From assembly GCF_006970445.1 (NCBI RefSeq), contig NZ_CP033877.1, positions 313,501 to 377,500 on the forward strand: a stretch of 64,000 bases of DNA, in the 5' to 3' direction. How positions within the stretch are numbered: position 1 is the stretch's first letter; each line of letters opens with the position of its first letter. The translations under genes were made by a program, and so were the position numbers. Under the pieces are notes generated by a model. It was not told the origin of the DNA, did not search any database, and saw only the letters and a list, made by a program, of their open reading frames with translations. This DNA comes from Stenotrophomonas maltophilia (GTDB lineage: Bacteria; Pseudomonadota; Gammaproteobacteria; Xanthomonadales; Xanthomonadaceae). This document shows positions 34,447-43,536 of this stretch, piece after piece.

Positions 34447-35145
34447 ATGTTGCCTGGACATGCCGCGATGCCGCCGATTCTTCCTCCCCTGCTTCCTGAT
34501 CGGCCGCGTCGCCTGGCGCTGCTGGATCCGCACCCGGTATTGCGGTTGGGCGTGGAAGTACTGCTGCGGCAACACAGTGGCGTGCAGGTTCGGGTGAGCC
34601 TGTCCAACGAGGCCGACCTGCTGCAGCTGCTGGAGCACAGCCCGAGCTGCGTCGACCTGCTGCTGACCGACGCGTTGCCGATGGGCGACGTGGGCGATGG
34701 ATTGGCCTTGTTGCGGGTACTGTCGCAGCGCTGGCCGGCACTGCCGGTGCTGGTGTTGTCGGCGCACTGCAACGCCAGCACGGTGACCACCGCGATGCGC
34801 GCCGGTGCGCGCGGCTTCCTGTCCAAGTCGACGCCACCGGAAACGTTGCTGCGCGCCATCGACGTGGTCGCTCGAGGAGGGCGCTTCGTGCCACCGGAAC
34901 TGCGTGAGGAGCTGAAGCTGCCACGCACACGCCGGGCATCCGCACCGGTGCTGGCGCCGCTGAGCCAGCGCGAACGTGAAGTGCTGAGGCTGGTGCTGAA
35001 GGGCTTCAGCACCAGCGAAATGGCCGTGCGATCGGGGCGCTCGGCCAGCACGATCAGCTCGCAGAAAACCTCGGCCTACCGCAAGCTTGGCATCCGCGGC
35101 GATGGTGACCTGTTCCGCTTCCGCCACCTGCTGGAATGCGGATGA
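34447..35145 (+). CDS. NarL/LuxR-type response regulator with atypical receiver
   Basis: A 232-residue regulator. The receiver covers residues about 20-145 and the LuxR-type helix-turn-helix about 170-228 (LSQREREVLRLVLKGFSTSE). The phospho-acceptor Asp is in LLLTDALPMG and the Lys in GFLSKSTP is kept. The acidic pair is reduced to one residue in ALLDPHPVL, where classical members have two. No kinase gene adjoins it. The ATG at 34447 is used; 34468 is another in-frame ATG. RcsB/FimZ-like regulators are the closest type. The neighbour upstream is ax21. Confidence 0.85.
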   Translation: MLPGHAAMPPILPPLLPDRPRRLALLDPHPVLRLGVEVLLRQHSGVQVRVSLSNEADLLQLLEHSPSCVDLLLTDALPMGDVGDGLALLRVLSQRWPALPVLVLSAHCNASTVTTAMRAGARGFLSKSTPPETLLRAIDVVARGGRFVPPELREELKLPRTRRASAPVLAPLSQREREVLRLVLKGFSTSEMAVRSGRSASTISSQKTSAYRKLGIRGDGDLFRFRHLLECG

Positions 35146-35151
35146 GCGGCG

Positions 35152-35541
35152 TTACTCGCCCTGGTACTGCTTTTCTTCCACCAGCGCCGAACCGGCCACG
35201 CGGTTGATCTCGTTCTTCACCTGCACGCGCTCGCCATTGGTGCCATAGACGCCGCGTGCCAGCTGGATGAAGGCATCGTCGAACACCTGGGCCGCTTCCT
35301 TGTCGCGCAGCTGGTCCTGGATGTCCCACATGCGCTCGTTGATCGCCTTCAGCTGCTGCTTCAGCACGGCCAGCGCCGGCTGTGCCTGCAGCTGCTGCTG
35401 CAACAGGGGCAGCAGGCCGTCCAGCTCGGTGCGCACGTTGCTCAGCTTGGCCGCATCGTCGATGCGCTCGGCCTTGATCTCGAGAATGGTGATCTTGTCG
35501 ATCAGCTCGCCGATCGATACCGGGGTCAGGATGGCGTCCAC
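35152..35541 (-). CDS. DUF6165 family protein
   Basis: A 129-residue, all-helical cytosolic protein. The conserved opening ILTPVSIGELIDKITILEIK and the continuing AERIDDAAKLSNVRTEL are characteristic of DUF6165. The C-terminus contains KNEINRVAGSALVEEK. The GTG start at 35541 is supported by AGGA eight bases upstream; longer in-frame versions would run through unrelated low-quality sequence. The function is unknown, although in other genomes I recall it near polysaccharide or glycosyltransferase genes. It converges on the response regulator with six bases between the stop codons. Confidence 0.83.
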   Translation of the reverse strand: MDAILTPVSIGELIDKITILEIKAERIDDAAKLSNVRTELDGLLPLLQQQLQAQPALAVLKQQLKAINERMWDIQDQLRDKEAAQVFDDAFIQLARGVYGTNGERVQVKNEINRVAGSALVEEKQYQGE

Positions 35542-35719
35542 GCGGTTGGTTCCTGGAAACAAGGCGCCATGATACCGCGCCGTTGGCGCGTGGCCCCGAT
35601 CCACGGGATTTACGCCGAATTTGCGCCGCAGGCCAGGCAGCACCCTCGATCCGTTACGGGCACGCGCCCGACACTGCCGTCCCGGCGGCGCGACCGCCTT
35701 CGACGAGGAACACAGTGCA

Positions 35720-36418
35720 GTGAACAGCAAGGGGATGATGGCGGCGGTGGTGGCCGCCCTGGCAGGGCTGCTTGGCATCGGCAGCGCGCAGGCACAGGTG
35801 CAGGTCAGTGGCAGTGCTGCATTGACCAGCGATTACGTGTGGCGCGGCAGCTCGCAGAGCGATGGCGACCCGGCGGTGCAGGCCGGCGCGAAAATCTCGA
35901 TCCCGTCGGGCTGGTATGCCAGCGCCTGGGGTTCCAACGTTTCGTTCAAACCGGACAATGGCGCGCGCAGCGAGTTCGACCTGGTGGCGGGTTGGTCCGG
36001 CGCGCTGGCACCGGACTGGACACTGGATGCCAACCTGACCCGTTACGTGTACCCGGGTACCGGCCGCGCGCTGGACTGGACCGAGCTCAACACCACGTTG
36101 ACCTGGAAGCAGCGCGCCTGGCTGCAGGTCGCCCATTCCAGCGACGCACTGGCCGGCGGCCATCGTGGCACCTACGCCCAGCTGGGCGTGCGCGTGCCGC
36201 TGCACGAGCGCTTCCGCCTGGAAGCAGCGGTGGGCCAGTACTGGCTGGCCACCGCACAGGGCCCGGACTACCTGCATGGCCAGCTCAGTGCCATTGCCAC
36301 GCTGACTCCAGCATGGGAGCTGCGCGCCACCGTGCATGACACCGACAACGCGGCCAAGCGCCTGTTCCCCGGCAATGCCGGTGGACGGTGGGAGCTGGCG
36401 CTGCAGGGCAGCTTCTAG
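35720..36418 (+). CDS. TorF-family putative porin
   Basis: A 232-residue outer-membrane protein. The signal peptide (MMAAVVAALAGLLGIGSAQA) is followed by VQVSGSAALTSDYVWRGSSQS, the defining start of the TorF (TIGR02001) family, and amphipathic strands ending in LALQGSF with a terminal Phe. The GTG at 35720 has GAGGA upstream, while an ATG at 35735 begins nearer the signal peptide. Such proteins form small pores; the substrate is unknown. Its stop codon shares CTAG with the stop of the convergent MFS gene. Confidence 0.85.
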   Translation: MNSKGMMAAVVAALAGLLGIGSAQAQVQVSGSAALTSDYVWRGSSQSDGDPAVQAGAKISIPSGWYASAWGSNVSFKPDNGARSEFDLVAGWSGALAPDWTLDANLTRYVYPGTGRALDWTELNTTLTWKQRAWLQVAHSSDALAGGHRGTYAQLGVRVPLHERFRLEAAVGQYWLATAQGPDYLHGQLSAIATLTPAWELRATVHDTDNAAKRLFPGNAGGRWELALQGSF

Positions 36419-37635
36419 TTCGACGACACCGCTTGGCGCGCACGCAGCGCGCCAGGCAGCCACAGCAGCAGGGCCAGCACGGCCACCGTGGCACCGGCCA
36501 CGCAGACGCCGGTCCAACCGTAGCGCTGGTAGACCTGTGCCGACAGCAGCGAACCCAGCGAACCGCCGATGAAGTAGCCGGTCATGTAGCCGGCATTGAG
36601 GCGATTGCGTGCCGCAGGCTGCAGCGCGTAGATCAGGTTCTGATTGCTGACGTGCAGCAGCTGCGCAGCCAGGTCCAGCACCACCACGCCGACCAGCAGC
36701 GCCAGCAAGGAGTGCGTCGACAGCCCCAGCGGCAGCCACGAGAGCAGCAACAGCACCAGCGCGATGGCGGTGGCGCGTCCGGTCTGGCCGCGGTCGGACA
36801 TGCGGCCGGCCAGACCGGCCGCCAGCGTGCCGGCCGCACCGACCAGCCCGAACAGGCCGATGGTGGCGTCGCTGTAGGCGTACGGAGGCTGCGCCAGCAG
36901 GAACGCGAGCGGGGTCCAGAAGATCGCGAACATGGCGAAGCTGCAGGCGCCCAGCAGCGTGCGCTGGCGTAGTACCGGTTCCTGCACGAACAGCACGCCG
37001 ATGGAGCGCAGCAATGCGAAATAGCCGAGGCCGGCGCTGTGGTGGAATCGCGGCAAGCCGCGCTGCAATGCCAGTGCGGTCAGCACCAGGGTGCCAGCAG
37101 CGATCGCATACACCAGGCGCCAGTCGCCCAGGCTGGAAAGCAGGCCGGCCACGGTGCGCGCCAGCAGGATGCCCAGCAGCAGGCCACTCATCAATGTGCC
37201 GACCACGCGGCCACGATGTTCCGGCGCGGCCAGCGTGGCCGCGAACGGTACCAGCACCTGGGCGACCACCGAGAACAGGCCGGTGATCGCGGTGCCCACC
37301 AGCAACCAGGTCAGTGACGGCGCGCAGGCACTCATCACCAGGCCACCGGCCGACAGCAGGCTCATCACCACGATCAGGCGGCGGCGCTCGAACAGGTCAC
37401 CCAGCGGCACCAGCAGGATCAGCCCGGCGGCATAGCTCAGCTGTGCGGCAGTAACCACCATGCCGACCTGGCCGAACGGCACGCCGAAGGCATCGGCGAT
37501 GGTGTGCAGCAGCGGTTGCGCATAGTAGTTGCTGGCCACGGCCACGCCGGTGGCGACCGACATCAGCAGTACCTGCCAGCGGTGCAGAGGGGGGAGGGAC
37601 GGGCTCACGCGGTGTTCCAGGAAGCGGGAGTGCAC
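36415..37635 (-). CDS. MFS transporter (drug/arabinose efflux-like)
   Basis: A 406-residue, 12-helix MFS protein. It begins with WQVLLMSVATGVAVASNYYAQ, then shows the loop 2-3 signature VPLGDLFERRRL and in the second half AGRMSDRGQTGRA. The N-terminal YYAQPLL motif is typical of the MFS group annotated as YgaY/putative efflux. The start is a GTG at 37635 with AGGCGGA upstream; a second GTG at 37608 is possible. It is divergent from a LysR regulator, the usual arrangement of an efflux gene and its own activator. Confidence 0.87.
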   Translation of the reverse strand: MHSRFLEHRVSPSLPPLHRWQVLLMSVATGVAVASNYYAQPLLHTIADAFGVPFGQVGMVVTAAQLSYAAGLILLVPLGDLFERRRLIVVMSLLSAGGLVMSACAPSLTWLLVGTAITGLFSVVAQVLVPFAATLAAPEHRGRVVGTLMSGLLLGILLARTVAGLLSSLGDWRLVYAIAAGTLVLTALALQRGLPRFHHSAGLGYFALLRSIGVLFVQEPVLRQRTLLGACSFAMFAIFWTPLAFLLAQPPYAYSDATIGLFGLVGAAGTLAAGLAGRMSDRGQTGRATAIALVLLLLSWLPLGLSTHSLLALLVGVVVLDLAAQLLHVSNQNLIYALQPAARNRLNAGYMTGYFIGGSLGSLLSAQVYQRYGWTGVCVAGATVAVLALLLWLPGALRARQAVSSN

Positions 37636-37655
37636 AGTGTCCGCCTGCTGCGATC

Positions 37656-37673
37656 ATGATGGAAATGAATCAT
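37656..37673. promoter_or_regulatory. Candidate LysR operator between the MFS and LysR genes
   Basis: The inverted repeat ATGAT-N8-ATCAT (37656-37673) contains the LysR-type core T-N11-A (T at 37657, A at 37669). It lies in the 72-base divergent gap, 35 bases from the LysR start codon and 20 from the MFS start. Confidence 0.4.
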
Positions 37674-37707
37674 CATCATCCCTGTCATCTGAAAATGAGA
37701 TGGTTGC

Positions 37708-38595
37708 ATGAATCTCAAGCAGCTCGAATTCGCCGTGGCGCTGGCCGAAGAGGGCAATTTCACCCGTGCGGCCGAGCGCTGCCACGTGGTGCAGTCCGCG
37801 CTCAGCCACCAGATCGCCCATCTTGAACAGGAACTGGGCACAACGCTGTTCGAGCGCCTGCCGCGCCAGGTGCGGGCCACCGCCGCCGGCGAGGCGTTGC
37901 TGGTGCACGCACGCCAGGTGCTGGCCAGCCTGCGCCATCTGCGCGCCGACGTGGCCGCCGTCAGTGGCGAGGTGCGCGGGTTGCTGGCCATCGGGCAGAT
38001 CTCTTCGCTGACCGGCATCGACGTCGTGGCGATGCTGGCGGCCTTCCAGCAGGTGCACCCGCAGGTGGAGTTCCAGTTGCGCGTGGACAAGAGCGAAGAC
38101 CTGATCGCACAGGTGCAGTCGCGCGCGCTGGATGTGGCACTGGTCGGTCTGGCGCCTTCGGCAGCGCTGGACGGCGTCTGCCACCAGGTGCTGCAGGAGG
38201 AGGATCTGGTAGCGGTACTGGCGCCGTCGCACCGGCTGGCCGGGCGCAAGCGGCTGCCATTGACCGCACTGCAGGATGAAGCGCTGGTCGACTTCCCGCG
38301 CGGCACCGGTGCGCGCCGGCAGACTGACGATGCCTTCGCCGCCGCTGGCCTGCCGCACACGGTGCGTTTCGAGGTCAATCTGATGGAACTGATCGAGCGC
38401 TTCGTCCGCCATGGATTGGCGGTCGGCATCGTGCCGGCGTTGATCGCCGAAGGTTTCCAGGGCGTGGTTCAGATTCCACTGCAGCCGACCCCGACCCGGC
38501 GCGTGCACCTGGTCTGGCAGCGGCTGCCGACACCGGCGGCGCGGGCGTTCGTCGAGGCCGTGCTCAGCCGCGCAGGCGCAGGCTCAGGCCCTTGA
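37708..38595 (+). CDS. LysR-family transcriptional regulator
   Basis: A 295-residue regulator. The winged helix-turn-helix at residues 1-60 reads MNLKQLEFAVALAEEGNFTRAA and then VQSALSHQIAHLEQELGTTLFE. An effector-binding domain follows from about residue 90 with a typical DVALVGLAP stretch. It is divergent from the MFS gene and probably controls it through the site at 37656. Its last 32 bases overlap the 3' end of the convergent DUF1456 gene. The inducing ligand is not known. Confidence 0.93.
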   Translation: MNLKQLEFAVALAEEGNFTRAAERCHVVQSALSHQIAHLEQELGTTLFERLPRQVRATAAGEALLVHARQVLASLRHLRADVAAVSGEVRGLLAIGQISSLTGIDVVAMLAAFQQVHPQVEFQLRVDKSEDLIAQVQSRALDVALVGLAPSAALDGVCHQVLQEEDLVAVLAPSHRLAGRKRLPLTALQDEALVDFPRGTGARRQTDDAFAAAGLPHTVRFEVNLMELIERFVRHGLAVGIVPALIAEGFQGVVQIPLQPTPTRRVHLVWQRLPTPAARAFVEAVLSRAGAGSGP

Positions 38596-39031
38596 GGAAA
38601 TTGCGCAGCATCTGGTCCAGGCAACGCCGGTAGTTGGTGTGCCCGGGCTGGCGGAACAATGCGCCCACTTCCGACTTGGACACGTTGAAACCTGCGCTGG
38701 CAAAGATCTCCATCAGATCGACGTCGCGCAGCTGGAAGGCCACGCGCAGCTTCTTCAGCACCAGGTTGTTGTCGATGCGGGTTTCCACCGCACGCTGCGG
38801 CTGGCTCTCGTCGCGACCGCGCAGGTGCACGATCAGGCCGTCGAGGAAGTGGGCCAGCGCGCTGTCGTTCATCGCCTCGAAACCGGCTTCGTCCTCGCGG
38901 CGCAGCCAGGCTTTCACCTGCTCGGTATCCACGGCGAAGGCCGGGTCGGCCATCTGGCACAGGGTGACCACGTGCTGGTCACCCAGGTCCAGGGAGTAGC
39001 GCACGCTGCGCAGGACATCATTGTTGATCAT
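38564..39031 (-). CDS. DUF1456 family protein (YehS-like)
   Basis: A 155-residue cytosolic protein made of two tandem repeats of the DUF1456 domain. The first begins MINNDVLRSVRYSLDLGDQH and the second near TRIDNNLVLKKLRVAFQLRD, both followed by a short acidic helix and a region ending in LDQMLRNFLKGL. The start at 39031 fits the family beginning. No biochemical role is established to my knowledge. The 3' end overlaps the LysR gene by 32 bases on the opposite strand. Confidence 0.88.
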   Translation of the reverse strand: MINNDVLRSVRYSLDLGDQHVVTLCQMADPAFAVDTEQVKAWLRREDEAGFEAMNDSALAHFLDGLIVHLRGRDESQPQRAVETRIDNNLVLKKLRVAFQLRDVDLMEIFASAGFNVSKSEVGALFRQPGHTNYRRCLDQMLRNFLKGLSLRLRG

Positions 39032-39061
39032 GGCCCAATTGTACCGGTCACCCCGACAGGT

Positions 39062-39100
39062 GGGGTCAGATCCCTTTGTGGAGCAAAGGGATCTGACCCC
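39062..39100. repeat. Perfect 17-base-pair hairpin, GGGGTCAGA family
   Basis: Arms GGGGTCAGATCCCTTTG (39062-39078) and its exact complement (39084-39100) flank the loop TGGAG. It is a second copy of the hairpin at 7826-7863. It lies in the 149-base divergent gap between the DUF1456 gene (minus) and the dehydrogenase gene (plus), so it is in a leader rather than a terminator position. Confidence 0.8.
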
Positions 39101-39180
39101 TGGATCTGGCTGATCCGGCAACACAGAGACCAACCGACGGTGCCAGAATGGGGGTCTGGTTTTCCCCCTGGAGTTGCCTG

Positions 39181-39933
39181 ATGACCCGCACTGTCCTGAT
39201 TACCGGCGCCACGTCCGGCTTCGGCGCCGCCGCCGTTCACCGCTTCGCCCAGGCTGGCTGGAAGGTGATTGCTACCGGCCGCCGCAGCGAACGCCTGCAG
39301 CCGCTGGTCGAGCGCTACGGCAAGGACGTGGTGCACGCCGCCGCCTTCGACATCCGCGATCCGGTGGCGATGGAGGCGGCCCTGCTGGCGCTGCCGCCGG
39401 CCTTCGGCGAGATCGACCTGCTGGTCAACAACGCTGGCCTGGCGCAGGGCACCGCGCCGGCACAGAGCGCCAAGCTGTCGGACTGGACCACGATGATCGA
39501 CACCAACATCACCGCGCTGGTGACCCTGACCCACCGCCTGCTGCCGCAGCTGGTGGAGCGCAAGGGCGCGATCATCAACATTTCGTCGGTGGCCGGCGTC
39601 TACCCGTACCCGGGCGGCAACGCCTACGGTGGCACCAAGGCTTTCGTCAGCCAGTTCTCGCTGGGCCTGCGCTCGGATCTGCACGGCACCGGTGTGCGCG
39701 TGACCACGATCGAGCCGGGCATGGCCGAAACCGAGTTCACCGTGGTGCGTACCCATGGCGACCAGGCCGCGTCGGACAAGCTCTATACCGGCGCCAACCC
39801 GATGACCGCCGAGGACATCGCCGAACAGATTTTCTGGGTGGCAAGCCTGCCGCCGCACCTGAACATCAATCGCCTGGAACTGATGCCGGTCAGCCAGTCG
39901 TTCGCCGGTTTCCAGGTCGCCCGCGAGGGTTGA
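39181..39933 (+). CDS. Short-chain dehydrogenase/reductase (YdfG-like)
   Basis: A 250-residue NAD(P)-dependent oxidoreductase. The nucleotide-binding motif is LITGATSGFGAAAV (TGxxxGxG), followed by NNAGLAQG. The catalytic Ser is in INISSVAGVYPYPG and the Tyr/Lys pair in NAYGGTKAFVSQF. The Arg pair early on (GRRSERL) favours NADP. Order and length match YdfG, which acts on hydroxy acids such as serine or 3-hydroxypropionate. The start at 39181 has GGAG nine bases upstream. Followed by a REP and a bidirectional terminator. Confidence 0.92.
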   Translation: MTRTVLITGATSGFGAAAVHRFAQAGWKVIATGRRSERLQPLVERYGKDVVHAAAFDIRDPVAMEAALLALPPAFGEIDLLVNNAGLAQGTAPAQSAKLSDWTTMIDTNITALVTLTHRLLPQLVERKGAIINISSVAGVYPYPGGNAYGGTKAFVSQFSLGLRSDLHGTGVRVTTIEPGMAETEFTVVRTHGDQAASDKLYTGANPMTAEDIAEQIFWVASLPPHLNINRLELMPVSQSFAGFQVAREG

Positions 39934-39942
39934 TGGCCGTTT

Positions 39943-39964
39943 GTAGCGTCGAGCCATGCTCGAC
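39943..39964 (+). repeat. GTAG-headed REP, GTCGAGC subtype
   Basis: GTAG at 39943-39946 is followed by GTCGAGC, CAT and GCTCGAC. A related hairpin lies at 60793-60814. Confidence 0.75.
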
Positions 39965-39975
39965 TCCACGGAAAC

Positions 39976-40006
39976 AAAAAAAAAGCCGGGCGATGCCCGG
40001 CTTTTT
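39976..40006. terminator. Bidirectional terminator
   Basis: A nine-A run, the stem GCCGGGC (39985-39991) with its complement (39995-40001) around GAT, then TTTTT. Read from either strand the stem is followed by a T-run, so it can serve both the dehydrogenase (plus) and the SPOR gene (minus). Confidence 0.92.
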
Positions 40007-40023
40007 CATTCACATCGGCAGGC

Positions 40024-40938
40024 TTACTGCGCCTTGATCGCCATCGCCTGCAGGCCGGTGCCATCCAGCTTCTGCTTGGCTTCGGACAACTCGCCGGCAC
40101 TGCCGTACGGGCCCATGCGCACGCGGTATACGGTCTTGCCGTTGATCTGCGCCGACTCCACGCGTGCCGCCAGGCCCATCATGGCCAGCTTGGCCTTGGT
40201 GGCTTCGGCGTCGCCGGACGCACCGAAGGCACCTGCCTGCAGGATGTAGCGGGCGTTATCGGCGGCCGCCGGTGCAGCAGCGGTAGCGGCCGCCGGCGTC
40301 GCCGATGTAGCGGCCGCGGTTTCCGCGCGCGGCGCCGGGGTGGTGGCCACCGTGCTGGTGGACGCCGGTGCGGTGCTGGCCGACGGGGTTGCCGCGGCTG
40401 GGCGCTCGCTCAGCGGTGCCGGCAGCGGACGGTTGGTCGCGGTCACCGGTGCGGTGCTTGCGACGCTGGCCGTTGCGGTCGGTGCCGGAGTGGCCGCACT
40501 GGCCGGCGGTACCGGCTTGCCTTCCAGCGCGGCCTGCGCGCGCGATGCTTCGGCCTTGGCCCGGCGCTGGTCCTCGGCGCGCGCGCTGGCGGCCAGTTCG
40601 GCGTCGGACATTTCCACTTCCTTGCCCGGCAGCAGGGTGTAGAAGTCGTACTGCGTCGCGGCGGGCTTCTCCGGTTCGGCCGGCTTCGGCGTGGCCGGCT
40701 GCGCGGCCGGCTGGCTGCCGACATCGCTGTCGGCATCAGCGACCGGGGCCGGCTGCGCGTTCGGGTTCGGCTGCGGACCGGCGCGCAGGAAGCCATCGCC
40801 TTCGCCCTTGAACAGGTTCGGCGCCGCCAGGAACACCACGGCGGCGATCGCCACACCGGCCACCAGCCACACCCATCCGGGTGTGCCCTGGCTGCTGCTG
40901 TTGCGTCGTGCCTGGGTTTTGCCGCGTCGTGCTGCCAT
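40024..40938 (-). CDS. SPOR-domain peptidoglycan-binding protein
   Basis: A 304-residue inner-membrane protein. A short cytosolic Arg/Lys-rich start and one helix (VWLVAGVAIAAVVFLAAP) lead into a long Ala/Pro/Thr-rich periplasmic linker. The C-terminal SPOR domain begins at about residue 230 (RYILQAGAFGASGDAEATKA) and ends with YRVRMGPYGSAGELSEA. SPOR domains bind denuded glycans at the division septum. It lies 21 bases downstream of argS on the same strand, an arrangement also seen in relatives, where it is FtsN-like. I call it SPOR protein, not FtsN. Confidence 0.9.
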   Translation of the reverse strand: MAARRGKTQARRNSSSQGTPGWVWLVAGVAIAAVVFLAAPNLFKGEGDGFLRAGPQPNPNAQPAPVADADSDVGSQPAAQPATPKPAEPEKPAATQYDFYTLLPGKEVEMSDAELAASARAEDQRRAKAEASRAQAALEGKPVPPASAATPAPTATASVASTAPVTATNRPLPAPLSERPAAATPSASTAPASTSTVATTPAPRAETAAATSATPAAATAAAPAAADNARYILQAGAFGASGDAEATKAKLAMMGLAARVESAQINGKTVYRVRMGPYGSAGELSEAKQKLDGTGLQAMAIKAQ

Positions 40939-40959
40939 GTGTACTGCGTCTCCTGATGC

Positions 40960-42648
40960 TTACATTTTTTCCGGGGCACTCACGCCCAGGAGTTCGAGGC
41001 CGTTGGCCAGCACCTGGCGCGCCGCGCAGGCCAGGGTCAGCTTGGCGTTGCGATCGGCGGCGTCGTCCACCAGCACCGGCGTCCCGTGATACCACGTGTG
41101 GAAGGCATGCGCCAATTCACGCAGGTACTGCGCCACCAGGTGCGGCTCCAGCGCCACGCCGGCCGCTTCCACCACTTCCGGATACCGCGAGATCTCGTTC
41201 ATCAGCACCAGCGAGGCATCGTCGGCCAGGCGGCCGAGATTGGCCAGGCCATTGCCCTGCTCGTACACCAGGCCCTTTTCCTGGGCCTGGCGCAGCAGGC
41301 TGCAGACGCGGGCGTGTGCGTACTGCACGTAGAACACCGGATTGTCGTTGCTCTGCTGGCGTGCCAGGTCGATGTCGAAGGTCAGCTGCGAATCGGGCTT
41401 GCGCGCGATCAGGAACCAGCGGGTCGCATCGCGGCCGGCCTCTTCGATCAGGTCGCGCAGGGTGAAGTAGCTGCCGGCACGCTTGGACAGCTTCACTTCC
41501 TCGCCGCCGCGCATGACGGTGACCATCTGGTGCAGCACGTATTCCGGCCAGCCCTGCGGGATGCCCACTTCCATCGCCTGCAGGCCGGCGCGCACGCGCG
41601 CCAGCGAGCCGTGGTGATCGGCGCCCAGTTCGGTGATCGCGCGCTCGTAGCCGCGCTGCCACTTGGACAGGTGGTAGGCCACGTCCGGCACGAAGTAGGT
41701 GAAGGTGCCGTCGGACTTGCGCATCACGCGGTCCTTGTCGTCACCGAAGTCGGTGCTGCGCAGCCACAGCGCGCCGCCTTCCTCGTAGGTATGCCCCGAG
41801 GCCTGCAGCTTGGCCACGGCCTCGGCGACCTTGCCATCGGCGTACAGCGAGCTTTCCAGGAAGTAGATGTCGAAGTCGACGCCGAACGCGGCCAGGTCCA
41901 GGTTCTGCTCGTTGCGCAGGTACGCCACGGCGAAGCGACGGATCGCCTGCACGTCGTCCGCATCCTTGGCGCCGACCACCAGGGTGCCTTCGAGGTCGAC
42001 GCTGGCGCCGGCCATGTAGGCGCGGGCGACGTCGGCGATGTACTCGCCGCGGTAGCCGCCTTCCGGCCAGCCGTCCTGGTCCGGCGCAATGCCCTTCACG
42101 CGGGCCTGCACCGACAGCGCCAGGTTCTCGATCTGCACACCGGCGTCGTTGTAGTAGAACTCGCGCTTGGCGTTCCAGCCGTTGGCATCGAGCACGCGGG
42201 CCACGCAGTCGCCGATCGCCGCCGCGCGGCCATGGCCGACATGCAGCGGGCCGGTCGGGTTGGCCGACACGTACTCCACGCCCACCGTGCGGCCATTGCC
42301 GGACAGGTTGCGGCCGTAGTCGTGGGCTTCCTTGATGACCGAGGCGGCTTCGCGCTGGTACGCGGCCGGGGCCAGGTAGAAGTTGATGAAGCCGGGGCCG
42401 GCGATCTCGACCTTGCTGACGTCCTCGCTGCGCGGCAGCGCCTCGACCAGCGCCTGTGCCAGTGCGCGCGGATTGCTGCGCGCGGCCTTGGCCAGCAGCA
42501 TCGCGGCGTTGGTGGCGAAGTCGCCGTGGTCACGGGTCTTCGGGCGCTCGACCACGAAGTCCGGCGGCAGGGAGTCGGCGGGCAGGGTGCCATTGGCGCG
42601 CAAGGCTTCGATGCCTTGGCTGATCAGGGCGCGGAGGAGATTTTTCAC
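40960..42648 (-). CDS. argS: Arginine--tRNA ligase
   Basis: A 562-residue class I synthetase. The N-terminal Add-1 domain precedes the HIGH-type motif in [19 protein letters not shown]. The KMSKS equivalent is [10 protein letters not shown] and the DALR anticodon-binding domain ends the protein ([16 protein letters not shown]). The usual length is about 560-580. The start is a GTG at 42648 with CAGG upstream; no ATG is near. It is followed by the SPOR gene in the same operon. Confidence 0.96.
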   Translation of the reverse strand: MKNLLRALISQGIEALRANGTLPADSLPPDFVVERPKTRDHGDFATNAAMLLAKAARSNPRALAQALVEALPRSEDVSKVEIAGPGFINFYLAPAAYQREAASVIKEAHDYGRNLSGNGRTVGVEYVSANPTGPLHVGHGRAAAIGDCVARVLDANGWNAKREFYYNDAGVQIENLALSVQARVKGIAPDQDGWPEGGYRGEYIADVARAYMAGASVDLEGTLVVGAKDADDVQAIRRFAVAYLRNEQNLDLAAFGVDFDIYFLESSLYADGKVAEAVAKLQASGHTYEEGGALWLRSTDFGDDKDRVMRKSDGTFTYFVPDVAYHLSKWQRGYERAITELGADHHGSLARVRAGLQAMEVGIPQGWPEYVLHQMVTVMRGGEEVKLSKRAGSYFTLRDLIEEAGRDATRWFLIARKPDSQLTFDIDLARQQSNDNPVFYVQYAHARVCSLLRQAQEKGLVYEQGNGLANLGRLADDASLVLMNEISRYPEVVEAAGVALEPHLVAQYLRELAHAFHTWYHGTPVLVDDAADRNAKLTLACAARQVLANGLELLGVSAPEKM

Positions 42649-42761
42649 GAGGCCTGCTGTGAGAATGAGCGGCGGAATCGCCCATTTTAGCGCAGATACC
42701 CGCGCCCACGCTGACCAGAACATGCCTGCGGGGGCTCCTGCCTGCCCCCGGCCAAGGCCGC

Positions 42762-43466
42762 TCAGCCGAACAGGCGTGGCTGGGGCGGGGACAGCAGGCC
42801 CCGTTCAGCAAACGAAACGGGGCGGCCCTCGCCGACCACGAAGTGGTCCAGCAGGCGTACGTCCACCAATGCCAGTGCCTGCTGCAGTTCGTCGGTGATG
42901 CGGGTATCGGCGCCAGAGGGCTCCGGGTCGCCGGAGGGATGATTGTGGCTGAGGATCACCGCGGCCGCATTGTGCAGCAGGGCTCGCCGCACCACCTCGC
43001 GGGGATAGACCGGGGCAGCATTGATGGTGCCCTGGAACAGCTCCTCGCAGGCAATCAGGCGGTGGCGGTTGTCCAGGAACAGCGCCATGAAGATCTCGCG
43101 GGCCTGGCCACGCAGGCGGTGCTGCAGGTAGCGGCCGACCGCGGCCGGGTTGTTGCCGACCGCCTCGCCCTGTTGCAGCTCGGCGGCGAGGTAGCGGTGG
43201 GCCAGTTCCAGCCCGGCGGCCAGTGCACAGCTTCTTGCCGGGCCCAGTCCCGGCAAACGGGCCAGTTCGCGGGCCGGGCGGTCCAGCAGCACTCGCAGGG
43301 GACCATGTGCCTGCAGCAGGTCGCGCGCGGTCTGCACCGCGTCGCGTCCACCGAAGCCGGAGCCGAGGAACAGCGCCAGCAGCTCGGCGTCGGACAGCGT
43401 GGCAGGGCCGCGCGCGATCAGCTTCTCGCGGGGACGTTCCTGTTCGGGCCAGTCATGGATGGGCAT
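42762..43466 (-). CDS. radC: RadC family JAB-domain protein
   Basis: A 234-residue protein. The N-terminal helix-hairpin-helix region ([19 protein letters not shown]) is followed by a JAB/MPN-like metal-dependent domain with the signature [14 protein letters not shown] preceded by VILS. The role is uncertain: originally called a DNA-repair protein, later evidence does not support that function in E. coli. The ATG at 43466 is preferred for its CAGG. It lies between argS and an orphan response regulator, with gaps of over 70 bases on both sides. Confidence 0.93.
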   Translation of the reverse strand: MPIHDWPEQERPREKLIARGPATLSDAELLALFLGSGFGGRDAVQTARDLLQAHGPLRVLLDRPARELARLPGLGPARSCALAAGLELAHRYLAAELQQGEAVGNNPAAVGRYLQHRLRGQAREIFMALFLDNRHRLIACEELFQGTINAAPVYPREVVRRALLHNAAAVILSHNHPSGDPEPSGADTRITDELQQALALVDVRLLDHFVVGEGRPVSFAERGLLSPPQPRLFG

Positions 43467-43536
43467 GCCTGCATCATCGCCAGTGCAGGCGATGCGTCCC
43501 ATCAGGGCAGGGCGCACGTCCGGGTCGGCCGTTGCC

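Noticed and set aside
42724..42760. A hairpin CGGGGGC/GCCCCCG behind radC as a terminator
   Set aside because: There is no T-run on the relevant strand and the stem is only seven base pairs.
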